The notes: generated by a model from the letters alone, not told the origin. 64,000 nt of DNA from JAOAHC01 sp964593045 (GCA_964593045.1 CAZQJQ010000001.1:21142-85141); one strand, 5' to 3'. Positions 43,045-52,225 are shown, numbered from the stretch's first letter. Numbers and translations: made by a program.

Positions 43045-45714
43045 ATGGAAGAAAGGTATTATTTATTATCATCGGAAGAGGTAGTAAGACTCTTTAAATC
43101 AAGTAATAATGGCTTAACAGAAGATGAGGCTAAAAAAAGACTAGAGAAAAATGGATTAAATAAATTAAAAGAGACAAAGAAAAAAGGTTTGCTTTTTAAA
43201 TTTTTAGAACAATTTAATAATATTATGATAATTATTTTAATAATTTCAGCAATTCTTTCAGCTGTAGTATCATATAGGACAAATGAACCTTTTACTGATA
43301 CAATTATTATTCTTTTTGTAGTATTTTTAAATGCTGTTCTTGGTGTTATACAGGAAAGTAAAGCTGAAAAAGCAATTGAAGCACTTGCTAAAATGTCTCT
43401 TCCATATATAAAAGTGAAAAGAGATGGAAAAGTCGTAAGTATAAAGACTGAGGAATTAGTAGTAGGAGATATTGTTTTAATTGAAGCAGGTGATTATGTT
43501 CCGGCTGATATGAGAATTGTTGAAAATCATAGTTTAAGAGTGGAAGAAGCCGCTATAACTGGTGAGTCAGTAGCAATAGATAAGCAAAAGGGAAAAATAG
43601 ATGATGAAAAGCAAATTCCTTTAGCTGAAAGATTTAACATGCTATATTCTGGTAGTAGTGTAGTATACGGTAGGGGTGAAGCAGTTGTAACTGCAACTGG
43701 TATGAATACTGAACTTGGTAAAATTGCAAATGCAATATCCACTGATAAAGAAACAAAGACTCCTTTGCAAAAGAAAATGGATGATTTAAGTAAAAAACTT
43801 AGTTTTCTTGTTATAATTATTGCAATAATTATGTTTGTTGTAGGATATGTTCAAGGAAATCAAATTATTGATGTATTTATGCTTGCAGTATCGCTTGCTG
43901 TTGCAGCTATACCAGAAGGACTTGCTGCAGTAATTACAATAATACTTGCAATAGGTGTACAAAAAATGGCAAAACAGAATGCTATAGTAAGGAAACTATC
44001 ATCTGTTGAAGCTTTAGGAAGTACAGAAATAATTTGTTCAGATAAAACAGGTACGCTTACACAAAACATTATGACTGTAAGAAAAGCATATATTGGTCTT
44101 AAAATATATGATGTGAACAAAGAAAAAAGTGATATTGAAAAAGTAAAAGGATTTGATATTTTTTCAAAAACATACATGTTATGTAATGATACTAAGTTTG
44201 GAGAAGAAAACGGATACAAGGTAAAACTAGGAGATCCAACAGAGACTGCTTTAATAACTTTTGGAGAAAATTTTAATTTTGATAAAGATAAAATGGAAGA
44301 TGAGTATAAAAGAGTATATGAGGTTCCTTTTGATTCTAATAGAAAAATGATGACAACTGTTAATAAAAATGATACTGATTATATTGTTTGTACTAAAGGT
44401 GCAGTCGAATCTGTTATATCTAGATGTACCAAAATAAATATAAATGGAAAGATTAAGAAAATAACTTCTGAAGATAAAGAAAATATTATTAAAGATAATA
44501 TTTTAATGGCAAAACAAGCTTTAAGAGTACTTGCATTCGCATATAAAGATGTGGATAATGAATATAAAAACTTAAGCGATGATAAATTAGAGGAAGATCT
44601 AGTTTTTATGGGATTAATTGGTATGATAGATCCGCCAAGAAAAGAAGCTCTAAATGCTATAAAAGAATGTTTTAGTGCAGGAATGACACCTATTATGATA
44701 ACAGGTGATAATATTGATACTGCCGTGGCTATTGCTAAAGAATTGGGTATTATTACAGATGAAAAACAAGCTGTAACTGGTTCTATGGTTGATGAAATGT
44801 CGGATAAAGAGTTATTAAGCAGAATAAAAAATATAAAAGTATATGCAAGGGTTTCTCCTGAAAATAAAATAAGAATCGTAAAAGCGTGGAAAAGTATTGG
44901 CAAAATTGTTGCAATGACAGGTGATGGAGTAAACGATGCTCCCGCTTTAAAAGCTGCTGATATTGGTATTGGTATGGGCATTACTGGTACAGAAGTATCA
45001 AAGAGTGTATCTAGTATGGTATTATCTGATGACAACTTTGCAACAATAGTTTTAGCAGTCAAAGAAGGTAGAAGAATATATACAAATATTCAAAATGTAA
45101 TAGTATATTTGCTTGCTTCTAACTTAGCTGAAGTTTTAATAATATTTATTGCTACTTTGTTTAACTATACTATTTTATTACCTATTCAAATACTTTGGAT
45201 AAATTTGATAAGTGATACAATACCTGCAATTGCACTTGGCTTTGAAAAAGAAGAAAAAGATATAATGAAAAAGAAGCCTAGATCTTCAAATGGAAAATTC
45301 TTTGATAAATATTTAGTTTCTAAAATTGTTTCTTTTGGAGTTATAAAAACAATAGCAGTTATTCTATTCTATAATTTAGTTTTAAATGCCTATATGATTG
45401 AATCATTTGCAACAACTGTTTCATTTATAACATTATCAACAATAGAGATATTATTTGCTTATGCATGTAGATCAAATTCGAAGAGTATATTTGAAATGAA
45501 ACTATTTTCTAATATACCAATGTTACTTTGCGTATTAGGTGCTATGATTATACAATTAATTATAATTTTAGTGCCAGTATTATCTAGTTGGTTACAGATT
45601 GTACCACTACCAACAAATTTATACATTTCAATAGCTGTTATAAGTATTGCTGCTATATTAACACTAGATATTGTAAAGGTATTTATAAATAAAAGATTAG
45701 GTACAGATAAATAA
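43045..45714 (+). CDS. Calcium-type (P2A) cation-transporting ATPase
   Basis: 889 residues from ATG 43045, six bases after GGGGG; a longer reading from 43003 adds a spurious hydrophobic tail. Visible features: cation-ATPase N-terminal domain, actuator TGES (about 173), M4 PEGL (about 290), phosphorylation site DKTGTLT (D333), nucleotide-binding domain, and hinge TGDGVNDAPALKAADIGIGMG. About ten transmembrane helices are expected, with M5-M6 Asn/Asp residues (LASNLAEV, ILWINLISDTIPAIALG). It pumps Ca2+ (possibly Mn2+) out of the cytoplasm. A long hairpin after its stop extends over the next gene's start. Confidence 0.93.
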   Translation: MEERYYLLSSEEVVRLFKSSNNGLTEDEAKKRLEKNGLNKLKETKKKGLLFKFLEQFNNIMIIILIISAILSAVVSYRTNEPFTDTIIILFVVFLNAVLGVIQESKAEKAIEALAKMSLPYIKVKRDGKVVSIKTEELVVGDIVLIEAGDYVPADMRIVENHSLRVEEAAITGESVAIDKQKGKIDDEKQIPLAERFNMLYSGSSVVYGRGEAVVTATGMNTELGKIANAISTDKETKTPLQKKMDDLSKKLSFLVIIIAIIMFVVGYVQGNQIIDVFMLAVSLAVAAIPEGLAAVITIILAIGVQKMAKQNAIVRKLSSVEALGSTEIICSDKTGTLTQNIMTVRKAYIGLKIYDVNKEKSDIEKVKGFDIFSKTYMLCNDTKFGEENGYKVKLGDPTETALITFGENFNFDKDKMEDEYKRVYEVPFDSNRKMMTTVNKNDTDYIVCTKGAVESVISRCTKININGKIKKITSEDKENIIKDNILMAKQALRVLAFAYKDVDNEYKNLSDDKLEEDLVFMGLIGMIDPPRKEALNAIKECFSAGMTPIMITGDNIDTAVAIAKELGIITDEKQAVTGSMVDEMSDKELLSRIKNIKVYARVSPENKIRIVKAWKSIGKIVAMTGDGVNDAPALKAADIGIGMGITGTEVSKSVSSMVLSDDNFATIVLAVKEGRRIYTNIQNVIVYLLASNLAEVLIIFIATLFNYTILLPIQILWINLISDTIPAIALGFEKEEKDIMKKKPRSSNGKFFDKYLVSKIVSFGVIKTIAVILFYNLVLNAYMIESFATTVSFITLSTIEILFAYACRSNSKSIFEMKLFSNIPMLLCVLGAMIIQLIIILVPVLSSWLQIVPLPTNLYISIAVISIAAILTLDIVKVFINKRLGTDK

Positions 45715-45730
45715 TTATTCATAAAAATAC

Positions 45731-45785
45731 AAAACAAGCATAAATTATACTAAGTAGAAATGAGGTATAATCTATGCTTGTTTTT
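45731..45785 (+). terminator. Long hairpin that terminates the ATPase gene and encloses the rhodanese start
   Basis: Arms 45731-45750 and 45765-45784 pair at 19 of 20 positions around a 14-base loop and run into TTTTT. The rhodanese ATG (45774) is inside the 3' arm and its ribosome site (GAGGT, 45762-45766) lies at the loop edge, so the structure can both end upstream transcription and mask translation. Confidence 0.7.
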
Positions 45786-46238
45786 GATCGTGTTATAAAG
45801 AACATAAGAAAATTCGGAAAAATGAATATTACTATGAATATGCGTGGTAATTCAAATGCAAAAATGATGAGAGTTCAGCCTAGAACTAAGACACTATTTA
45901 ACAATAACAGATGTATATATAAATTGGTAAATAAAGAAACTGCAGCAGAGCTTATAAGATCAAATAATGTTATATTAATAGATGTTAGAACTAAAAGAGA
46001 ATATGATGCTATACATATACAAAATGCAATAAATATACCTGTTGAAGAAATGCTTGAAACTCTAAGAAGTGTTAATTTAGATAATAATAAAAACATAATG
46101 ATATATTGCTCTACAGGAACAAGAAGTAAAGAGGCAATAAGAATATTAAATCAAATGGGATATACAAATATATTAATATGGGATTATAGTGCAATTACAA
46201 CTTTCCCATACAAAGATATGTTTGTCTATGCAAAATAA
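45774..46238 (+). CDS. Rhodanese-domain sulfurtransferase
   Basis: A 154-residue protein. Residues ~1-45 are a basic extension without a recognised domain. Residues ~48-150 form a single rhodanese domain: VILIDVRTKREYDAIHIQNAINIPVEE and the active-site loop YCSTGTRS with catalytic Cys112. Such proteins carry persulfide sulfur for thiolation or cyanide/thiosulfate metabolism. A thioredoxin gene starts 12 bases after its stop, which fits reduction of the persulfide. The start codon is inside a strong hairpin; an ATG at 45822 (residue 17) is an alternative start but lacks a better ribosome site. Confidence 0.85.
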   Translation: MLVFDRVIKNIRKFGKMNITMNMRGNSNAKMMRVQPRTKTLFNNNRCIYKLVNKETAAELIRSNNVILIDVRTKREYDAIHIQNAINIPVEEMLETLRSVNLDNNKNIMIYCSTGTRSKEAIRILNQMGYTNILIWDYSAITTFPYKDMFVYAK

Positions 46239-46250
46239 AGGAGGTATGAT

Positions 46251-46571
46251 ATGATAAAGTATATTAGAGAAAATGACTTTTCATCTGAGGTTATAAAAGA
46301 TGATAGAGTGATTGTAGTTGATTTTTTTGCACCTTGGTGTGGACCTTGTGTAAAGCTTTCTTCAGAGTTAGAAGAACTTGCAAATAGTAGGTCATCTTTA
46401 GACTATGATATTGTTAAAATAAATGTTGATGAATCACCTAATTTGGTAAGAAAATATGGAATTGATTCTATTCCTGTAATAATGATTTTTAAAAATGGTA
46501 AATTAGTCGAAAAAAATGTCGGATATATAAATAGAAATAATATCCAAAATTTAGTTGAAAAACACATATAA
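46251..46571 (+). CDS. trxA: Thioredoxin
   Basis: A 106-residue single-domain thioredoxin with VVDFFAPWCGPC (active-site C30 and C33), the conserved cis-Pro region SIPVIMIF and the C-terminal helix. It reduces cytoplasmic disulfides. AAAGGAGG precedes the ATG. The gene directly follows the rhodanese in an operon, so this copy probably serves sulfur-transfer chemistry, not only general redox balance. Confidence 0.93.
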   Translation: MIKYIRENDFSSEVIKDDRVIVVDFFAPWCGPCVKLSSELEELANSRSSLDYDIVKINVDESPNLVRKYGIDSIPVIMIFKNGKLVEKNVGYINRNNIQNLVEKHI

Positions 46572-46637
46572 AATCATTATGAACACCAGTATAATAAAGG
46601 CTTTTAGAGAACATATAAATTTTTAAATATTAAAATG

Positions 46638-46686
46638 TAACAATATTGTAATATAAATATTATAATATTGTTATTGCTTTTTTTCG
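46638..46686 (+). terminator. Terminator after the thioredoxin gene
   Basis: TAACAATATT near 46638 pairs with AATATTGTTA near 46664-46673 through an A/T-rich stem, then a run of seven T. Confidence 0.65.
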
Positions 46687-46743
46687 ATAAATTTTGTATA
46701 ATTCTAAATAGAAAATATTGTTATATACGAATGAGGTGTTTAT

Positions 46744-47586
46744 ATGTTAGATTTTTTGAAAAATGAGTGGCAATTATTTTTGGATGATATAGATTCATTC
46801 AAAAAAGCTATTGCAAAAATGTTTTCTCCAAAAGACAAATATTTAATGTTGGAAAGTCCTGAAGTTGAAAATAAGGAAGAAATTCAGGAAGAGCCAAAAT
46901 ATGAGCCGGATGCAGTAGATCATAAAGTATCAGCATATTTTGGAGAGAATATAGAGGAACTTATGGAAAATGTAAGTGGTGAGAAAACACAGCATCAAGT
47001 TTTAAGAGATTATGCTCAATTTTTCAAACCATATACTGAATGTGCTGAAATGTGTAACAGTGCATTTAGAAAATATTATGATAGACATGCTTTAAAAATA
47101 GCAACAGCTGAATTACCTTTAGAGCAAGCTAGAATAATACAAAATAATGTTGACTTATTTATAAAAGGTCAAGAAGTTTTTGGAGAAAATGGTCAATTTA
47201 TTGATTCAAGAGTTGATACTATATTTGAAAAAGCAGGAGTTAATGAAGTAAATAAAGTAGTAAATATACTTCATGATAACGCAGATTCAAATGTTAACGT
47301 ACAAGGTGAAAGAATCTTTGCAGAAGTATTAGCATATATGGTAGATAGTGGTATAAAAATTGATAAATCAGGTTCATTATTAGAGCCAGTTAAAATGGTC
47401 CTTGAAGAGAAATTAAATGATGTACATGCATCATTAAGAAATCATGAGGATTGGAATGATGAATATCAAGCATTACTTTCACAAGAAAGAAAATATCTAT
47501 ATGCTTTAAATAGAGTAGAGCAATACGAAACTGAACAAAGAATTGCAGAGTTTGAGCAAAAATTAAATGACTTAGAGATAGGTTAA
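46744..47586 (+). CDS. Unknown 280-residue soluble protein
   Basis: ATG 46744 follows GAGGTG. The protein is acidic overall and probably largely alpha-helical: an N-terminal amphipathic helix (LDFLKNEWQLFLDDIDSFKK), a Glu/Pro-rich linker (about 38-60), and a helical body ending in a coiled coil (about 240-280). No signal peptide, membrane segment or catalytic motif is visible. It is transcribed alone between two terminators, which argues for a real, separately regulated gene. I do not recognise the family and assign no function. Confidence 0.7.
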   Translation: MLDFLKNEWQLFLDDIDSFKKAIAKMFSPKDKYLMLESPEVENKEEIQEEPKYEPDAVDHKVSAYFGENIEELMENVSGEKTQHQVLRDYAQFFKPYTECAEMCNSAFRKYYDRHALKIATAELPLEQARIIQNNVDLFIKGQEVFGENGQFIDSRVDTIFEKAGVNEVNKVVNILHDNADSNVNVQGERIFAEVLAYMVDSGIKIDKSGSLLEPVKMVLEEKLNDVHASLRNHEDWNDEYQALLSQERKYLYALNRVEQYETEQRIAEFEQKLNDLEIG

Positions 47587-47601
47587 TAATATTTTACATA
47601 T

Positions 47602-47630
47602 GCACCCGTTATAATATGGGTGCTTTTTTG
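47602..47630 (+). terminator. Terminator before sufC
   Basis: GCACCC (47602-47607) pairs with GGGTGC (47618-47623), followed by six T. Confidence 0.88.
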
Positions 47631-47713
47631 CCTTTTTAAACAATTTGTGTATATATATATTAATCTTGTACATTTTATTTATGTACTAAAATATAACAGA
47701 AAGGAGATATTAG

Positions 47714-48460
47714 ATGTTAGAATTAAAAAATATATGTTTCGAAAGAGATAATAAAAAGATATTAGATAATATAAATTTAAAAATTGATACAGATAAATTT
47801 GTAGCAATAACTGGCCCCAATGGAAGTGGTAAATCTACCTTAGCTAAAATAATTATGGGAATAGAAAAACCAGATTCTGGTTTTGTTGTATTTGATGGTG
47901 AAGATATAACAAATAAAGATATTGATGAAAGAGCAAAGTTAGGAATAGGTTTTGCATTTCAGCAACCTGTTAAATTTAAAGGAATTACAGTATATGATCT
48001 TTTAAAAATTGCATCTAAAAAAGACTTAAATAAAAAAGAAGCATGTATGGTTTTATCAAAAGTAGGCCTTTGTGCAAAAGAATATGTAGATCGTGAAATA
48101 AATAATTCACTATCTGGAGGAGAATTAAAAAGAGTAGAAATTGCGACTGTTGCACTTAGGAATTCAAAATTAACTATTTTTGATGAACCTGAAGCGGGTA
48201 TAGACTTATGGAGTTTTGAAAATTTAATAGAGGTATTTGAAAATATGAGAAACATAGTAAAAGGTACTACTGTTATAATATCACACCAAGAAAAAATACT
48301 AAATATAGCTGATGAGGTTATATTAATGAAAAATGGAAGAATAGAAAGTATTGGTACAAGTGCAGATATTCTAAATAACATAATGGTAGTAAGAAAGCCA
48401 TGTTGTGCAAAAAGAGGAGGTGCTATAAATGGAAAACTTAGATATAAATCTTCTAAATAG
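47714..48460 (+). CDS. sufC: Fe-S cluster assembly ATPase SufC
   Basis: A 248-residue ABC ATPase with Walker A GPNGSGKST (about 34-42), Q-loop FAFQQPVKFKG, signature NSLSGGELKR (about 133-142), Walker B LTIFDEPEAGID (the usual Asp-Glu pair followed by PEAGID, typical of SufC) and H-loop VIISHQ. It drives conformational change of the SufB/D scaffold during [Fe-S] assembly. AAAGGAGAT precedes the ATG. Its last 32 bases overlap the sufB-like gene in another frame. An unusual CysCys pair (KPCCAKRGG) lies near its C-terminus. Confidence 0.93.
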   Translation: MLELKNICFERDNKKILDNINLKIDTDKFVAITGPNGSGKSTLAKIIMGIEKPDSGFVVFDGEDITNKDIDERAKLGIGFAFQQPVKFKGITVYDLLKIASKKDLNKKEACMVLSKVGLCAKEYVDREINNSLSGGELKRVEIATVALRNSKLTIFDEPEAGIDLWSFENLIEVFENMRNIVKGTTVIISHQEKILNIADEVILMKNGRIESIGTSADILNNIMVVRKPCCAKRGGAINGKLRYKSSK

Positions 48461-49346
48461 CATTACTGATTATAGCAGAATAAGAAAAGGTGCATATAAC
48501 ATAAGGAAAAATGGAAAAGGAATAGAAAGACAGGTGACACAAAACATAAATATCGTGCCAAAGAAAGATAAACCAGGTATAGATATAATTGTAAATGAAA
48601 ACACTAAAGATGAATATGTACATATTCCTGTTATTATAACTGAAAGTGGAGTAAATGACTTAGTATATAATGATTTCTATATAGGAGAAAATGCAGATGT
48701 AACAATAATTGCAGGATGTGGTATTCATAATGATAAAAACCATGATTCATTACATAATGGAATTCATAGATTTTTCTTAAAAAAAGGAGCAAGAGTAAAA
48801 TATATTGAAAAACATTATGGAGAAGGAGAAGGTACAGGAAAAAGAATATTAAATCCTGTAACAGAAGTATATTTAGAAGAAGATAGTATGATGGATATGG
48901 AAAGCTATCAAATAAAAGGCGTTGATTCTACTATAAGAGAAACAAAAGGGGAGTTAAACGAAAATACAAACTTTGTTGTATCAGAAAAAATAATGACACA
49001 TGGCATACAATTCGCTAAAACCATATTTGATATAAAATTAAATGGTGTAAATTCAAGTACACATGTAAAATCAAGGTCTGTTGCAACGGATGATTCATAT
49101 CAAGAATTTATTTCAAAGACATATGGAAATTCAAAATGCTATGCACATACAGAATGTGATGCTATTATAAAAGATAAAGCAAAGGTTATAGCAATACCAG
49201 AGGTTATTGCAAATAATGTAGATGCAAATCTTGTACATGAAGCAACGATTGGTAAAATAGCAGGAGAACAGCTTATAAAACTAATGACACTTGGACTTTC
49301 AGAAAAAGAGGCTGAAGCGGAAATAATAAATGGTTTTTTAAGATAA
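48429..49346 (+). CDS. sufB: SufB/SufD family Fe-S scaffold protein (short form)
   Basis: A 305-residue SufBD-core protein. It contains VKYIEKHYGEGEGTG, a beta-helix region with TNFVVSEKIMTHG, the GVNSSTHVKSRSVA and AHTECDAIIKDKAKVIAIPEV segments (putative Cys/Asp ligands) and the C-terminal HEATIGKIAGEQLIKLMTLGLSEKEAEAEIINGFL helix pair, all conserved in the family. It is shorter than classical SufB (~470). With SufC alone it matches the minimal two-gene SUF/SMS-type machinery known in anaerobes and archaea. No SufD, SufS or SufU gene is adjacent. The start overlaps sufC, indicating coupled translation. Confidence 0.85.
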   Translation: MENLDINLLNSITDYSRIRKGAYNIRKNGKGIERQVTQNINIVPKKDKPGIDIIVNENTKDEYVHIPVIITESGVNDLVYNDFYIGENADVTIIAGCGIHNDKNHDSLHNGIHRFFLKKGARVKYIEKHYGEGEGTGKRILNPVTEVYLEEDSMMDMESYQIKGVDSTIRETKGELNENTNFVVSEKIMTHGIQFAKTIFDIKLNGVNSSTHVKSRSVATDDSYQEFISKTYGNSKCYAHTECDAIIKDKAKVIAIPEVIANNVDANLVHEATIGKIAGEQLIKLMTLGLSEKEAEAEIINGFLR

Positions 49347-49378
49347 ATAATATAATTAGAAATATAAAAGAACAATGT

Positions 49379-49438
49379 TAAATAAATCACTAAAATATGT
49401 TTATATTACTAAACGTTTTATTTTAGTGATTTATTTAA
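49379..49438. terminator. Long hairpin after sufB
   Basis: Arms 49379-49396 and 49420-49437 are near-perfect inverted repeats (TAAATAAATCACTAAAAT / ATTTTAGTGATTTATTTA) with a 23-base loop. Probably the sufCB terminator, although the T-run lies inside the arm. Confidence 0.6.
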
Positions 49439-49462
49439 TTACTTAAAAATCAACTCAAACTA

Positions 49463-49492
49463 TTGACAAAGTATATATAAATGTGTTATTAT
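49463..49492 (+). promoter_or_regulatory. tRNA-Leu promoter
   Basis: TTGACA (49463-49468) and TATTAT (49487-49492) with an 18-base spacer, 12 bases before the mature tRNA. Confidence 0.7.
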
Positions 49493-49504
49493 ATTTATGT
49501 TCAA

Positions 49505-49589
49505 GCGGGTGTGGCGAAATTGGCAGACGCGTCAGTCTTAGAAGCTGATACCAACCGGTGTGTAGGTTCAAGTCCTATCACCCGCACCA
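49505..49589 (+). tRNA. tRNA-Leu (anticodon UAG)
   Basis: Acceptor GCGGGTG pairs with the CACCCGC near the 3' end. The D-arm has GGCGAAATTGGCAGACGC, the anticodon loop CTTAGAA (anticodon TAG, 49539-49541) is closed by TCAGT/GCTGA, a long variable arm follows, the T-loop is GGTTCAAGTCC and CCA is encoded. The class II structure (long variable arm) fits leucine. Confidence 0.97.
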
Positions 49590-49652
49590 TATAGTTTATA
49601 TACGAACATTATCTACTATTTAGGTAGGTTCGCAATATACAAATACTTAAAA

Positions 49653-49681
49653 TAGTGTCTGGAAAAGGCACTGTTTTTTTA
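49653..49681 (+). terminator. Terminator after tRNA-Leu
   Basis: AGTGTC pairs with GGCACT around a 7-base loop and runs into seven T. An upstream hairpin (CGAAC...GTTCG, about 49604-49632) may be part of the 3' trailer. From 49690 to 49924 the sequence is AT-rich without any gene I can support. Confidence 0.75.
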
Positions 49682-49924
49682 TTAAATTATTTTAATAATG
49701 TGGAATTTGATAATTTTGATAATATTATAAAAGTCGGTTGGACTTACGTAGAAGTTGGTAGGAATTTTTTTTAAAATTATCAAAAATGGGGTTATATTTG
49801 TAGGATAATAAGAAAACAAAATTATAGGTTATCTAGCAGGTTCTATTTTTAATAATTCTTATCTAATAGAAAAAAAGGACTGAATAATATAATATGTTTA
49901 TAAACTCAGAATATAGAAAATCTG

Positions 49925-50179
49925 GTGTCGGTTCATGACTTGTTAATGTTTTTAAAGAATGGTGTAAAAGTTCAGATAAAATATTGTGCTAAAACAGATT
50001 TTAAACCATTTACAACTGAATATGTTTCAAGAGGATATAAAAGCGAAATGATGTATGATGAAGCTTCGAGTGAGCATAGTATGGCCAAGATGTCTGCTGC
50101 TGAAACTATAAATACTGTTTTTACGCCTGAAGATGTGAGAATATCTGAGACATTATACTGCTTATGGATTGCTGAATAA
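49925..50179 (+). CDS. Doubtful short ORF after tRNA-Leu
   Basis: An 84-codon frame from a GTG at 49925 to a TAA at 50177-50179. Codon use looks protein-like (few rare codons, YVSRGYKSEMMYDEASSEHS, TINTVFTPEDVRISETLYCLW), but there is no ribosome site before the GTG, and an inner ATG at 49947 is no better. It may be a truncated gene or remnant; the region after a tRNA is a common place for decayed insertions. A hairpin at about 50212-50246 (AAAGGGT...ACTCTTT plus T run) could terminate it. No family recognised. Confidence 0.4.
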   Translation: MSVHDLLMFLKNGVKVQIKYCAKTDFKPFTTEYVSRGYKSEMMYDEASSEHSMAKMSAAETINTVFTPEDVRISETLYCLWIAE

Positions 50180-50211
50180 TAATTGTTATATTTAACAAAA
50201 AATAAAATATT

Positions 50212-50247
50212 AAAGGGTTGAAATTATAATAATTTTGACTCTTTTTA
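50212..50247 (+). terminator. Hairpin with T tail before the histidine kinase
   Basis: AAAGGGT and ACTCTTT arms with an inner AAATT/AATTT pair, one mismatch, then TTTTT. Confidence 0.55.
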
Positions 50248-50265
50248 ATTTTTAAGCTCTATCTG

Positions 50266-50294
50266 TTGAATATTTGATGCATATCTGATATACT
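50266..50294 (+). promoter_or_regulatory. Promoter of the histidine kinase gene
   Basis: TTGAAT (50266-50271) and TATACT (50289-50294) are 17 bases apart. The expected transcript start (about 50301) lies after the upstream ATG at 50299, which supports the internal TTG start. Confidence 0.65.
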
Positions 50295-50325
50295 TAATAT
50301 GGTATATGAAAGAGAGGGATGTGCT

Positions 50326-52224
50326 TTGATATATAGTAATACATTACTAGTCCTTATACTTGCTATGATTACAGTACTTGTAATGATATATAGCTTGTAT
50401 AAAGCAAAAGATAGAAACGAATTACATAATCAGTTTATACTTATTAACTGTACATTGCTTGTTCATGTTTTTACTCTTATATTACAGATAATTTTTGAAA
50501 AAACTAATGTGCCACTTATATATTTTGATTATGTATCATATTTTGTTGCTTCATTTACGCCAATAATGCTTGTAAAGATAGCTTTAATATATTCAGGACA
50601 TGAAAATTTTTTAAAAAAGATTAGATTTTTATATGTTTTTCCATTTCTATTTTGGATAGTTCTTTGTACTAATAGTTTTCATGGACTTTTCTATAAACAT
50701 TATTCATCATCACTTGATCAAATAGAATATGGTCCAGTATTTTTAGTTTATGCAATATATTCATATTTATTGTATATATCTTCAATGATAATGATAATGA
50801 CAACAACAATAAAAAGATCTGGATTTTTTTCAAGACAAACTTTTTTAATACTTGTTGGTGTGATATTACCGCTTCTTGGTGATTCAATTGGAATACTTCA
50901 AATTGTTCCTATAACTGTATATTTAACACCTATATTATATATAGTAACATCAACATTTTGCTATTTTGCCATTATTAAATTTAAGGCTTTTAATATAACG
51001 CCAATAGCATTAAGAACAGTTACGGATTTAATGGATGATCCTTTTATATTTATATCAAATAATGGAGAAATAATAGATAGAAATATTGCTTTTAATAGAG
51101 TGTTTTTTGAAGAGATTGGATTAGTCCAACAAGATAATTTATATGATGTTATAAAAACAAATAACATAGAAGTAATGTATGGGTTAGAAAATGATATAAA
51201 TAAAGCTAAAATTAATAATGATGATGTTGTTATAAAAGAATACCATATTGAATTTAGCGAAGATTTAGAAAAGTATTTTCAAATAGATATAAAACCAATT
51301 AAATTTAAAGATGGTAAAGAATATGCAGGAACTTTAATATTTTTTAAAGATATAACTGAGCATAAGATAGATATAAAAGAATTAAAAGCAAGACAGGATG
51401 TTATAGTAAAACAAGGGCAACTTGCTTCTATAGGTGAACTTGCTGGTGGTGTTGCTCATGATATAAACACGCCAATATCTGCTATAAAAAGTGGAATATT
51501 AATGTTTAGAGAGATGCTTGGAGATAGAACAGATGAGGAAAAAGAATTATTGCAAAGAATGGATAACTGTGCAGATAAGATTATAAATATTGTAAATAGT
51601 ATGAGAAATCAAATTAGAAATTTAGGTTCAACCAATAATGTAGAATTTAAAATTTCAGATGTTATAAATGATATAAAAGTAATATCATATAATGAAGTTA
51701 TGAAGCACAATTGTGAACTTGTTATTAAAATAGAAGATGAGTTAACTGTAAAAGGTGATCCAACTAAATTAGGTCAAGTACTTACTAATTTAATAATAAA
51801 TGCGGTACAGGCATATGGTGATAAATCTGGTAAAATTGAAGTTGTCGTTACAAAAGCACCATCTAATATGGCAATGATAAAAATTATTGATTTTGCTGGT
51901 GGTATGGATGATGCAATAAAACCATATATATTTAAAAATATACTTACTACTAAAGGTACAATTGGTACAGGTCTTGGACTATATCTTGCGTATTCTGTAA
52001 TAAAAGGAGAATTTGGAGGAGAGATTACTTTTGAGTCTGAAAAAGGTATTGGTACTACATTCTATATTGCAATTAAAAGAGAGGATATACCTAAAAAAAC
52101 ATCTAAGAAAAACACTAAAATTACTGTTAATAAAGAATTAAAAGAAGAGAAAGAAGACAAAGTTATAAAAAGTGAGAATAAATCTAAAAAATCAAAAAGT
52201 CAAAAAAAGAGTAAAGAGGTGTAA
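50326..52224 (+). CDS. Orphan 7TM sensor histidine kinase
   Basis: 632 residues from the TTG at 50326 (AGAGGGATG upstream). Residues ~1-225 have about seven transmembrane helices like the N-terminal 7TM region of histidine kinases. A PAS-like domain (about 230-355: VTDLMDDPFIFISNNGEIIDRN) follows, then HisKA with the phosphorylated His in GGVAHDINTP (H378). The HATPase domain has LGQVLTNLIINAVQAYG, DFAGGMD and TIGTGLGLYLAYSVIKGE. The last ~50 residues are a Lys/Ser-rich tail. No response regulator is adjacent. In clostridia such orphan kinases often phosphorylate Spo0A, but this is untested here. ywbE begins 1 base after its stop. Confidence 0.88.
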   Translation: MIYSNTLLVLILAMITVLVMIYSLYKAKDRNELHNQFILINCTLLVHVFTLILQIIFEKTNVPLIYFDYVSYFVASFTPIMLVKIALIYSGHENFLKKIRFLYVFPFLFWIVLCTNSFHGLFYKHYSSSLDQIEYGPVFLVYAIYSYLLYISSMIMIMTTTIKRSGFFSRQTFLILVGVILPLLGDSIGILQIVPITVYLTPILYIVTSTFCYFAIIKFKAFNITPIALRTVTDLMDDPFIFISNNGEIIDRNIAFNRVFFEEIGLVQQDNLYDVIKTNNIEVMYGLENDINKAKINNDDVVIKEYHIEFSEDLEKYFQIDIKPIKFKDGKEYAGTLIFFKDITEHKIDIKELKARQDVIVKQGQLASIGELAGGVAHDINTPISAIKSGILMFREMLGDRTDEEKELLQRMDNCADKIINIVNSMRNQIRNLGSTNNVEFKISDVINDIKVISYNEVMKHNCELVIKIEDELTVKGDPTKLGQVLTNLIINAVQAYGDKSGKIEVVVTKAPSNMAMIKIIDFAGGMDDAIKPYIFKNILTTKGTIGTGLGLYLAYSVIKGEFGGEITFESEKGIGTTFYIAIKREDIPKKTSKKNTKITVNKELKEEKEDKVIKSENKSKKSKSQKKSKEV

Positions 52225-52225
52225 A

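Noticed and set aside
44379..45062. Minus-strand open frame of 227 codons opposite the P-type ATPase
   Set aside because: It is antisense to highly conserved ATPase motifs and has no start signals.
49690..49924. Integration site or prophage remnant after tRNA-Leu
   Set aside because: No integrase gene and no duplication of the tRNA 3' end were found; only a doubtful short frame follows.
50299..50325. ATG 50299 as the histidine kinase start
   Set aside because: It lies at or before the predicted transcription start and lacks a ribosome site; TTG 50326 has both.
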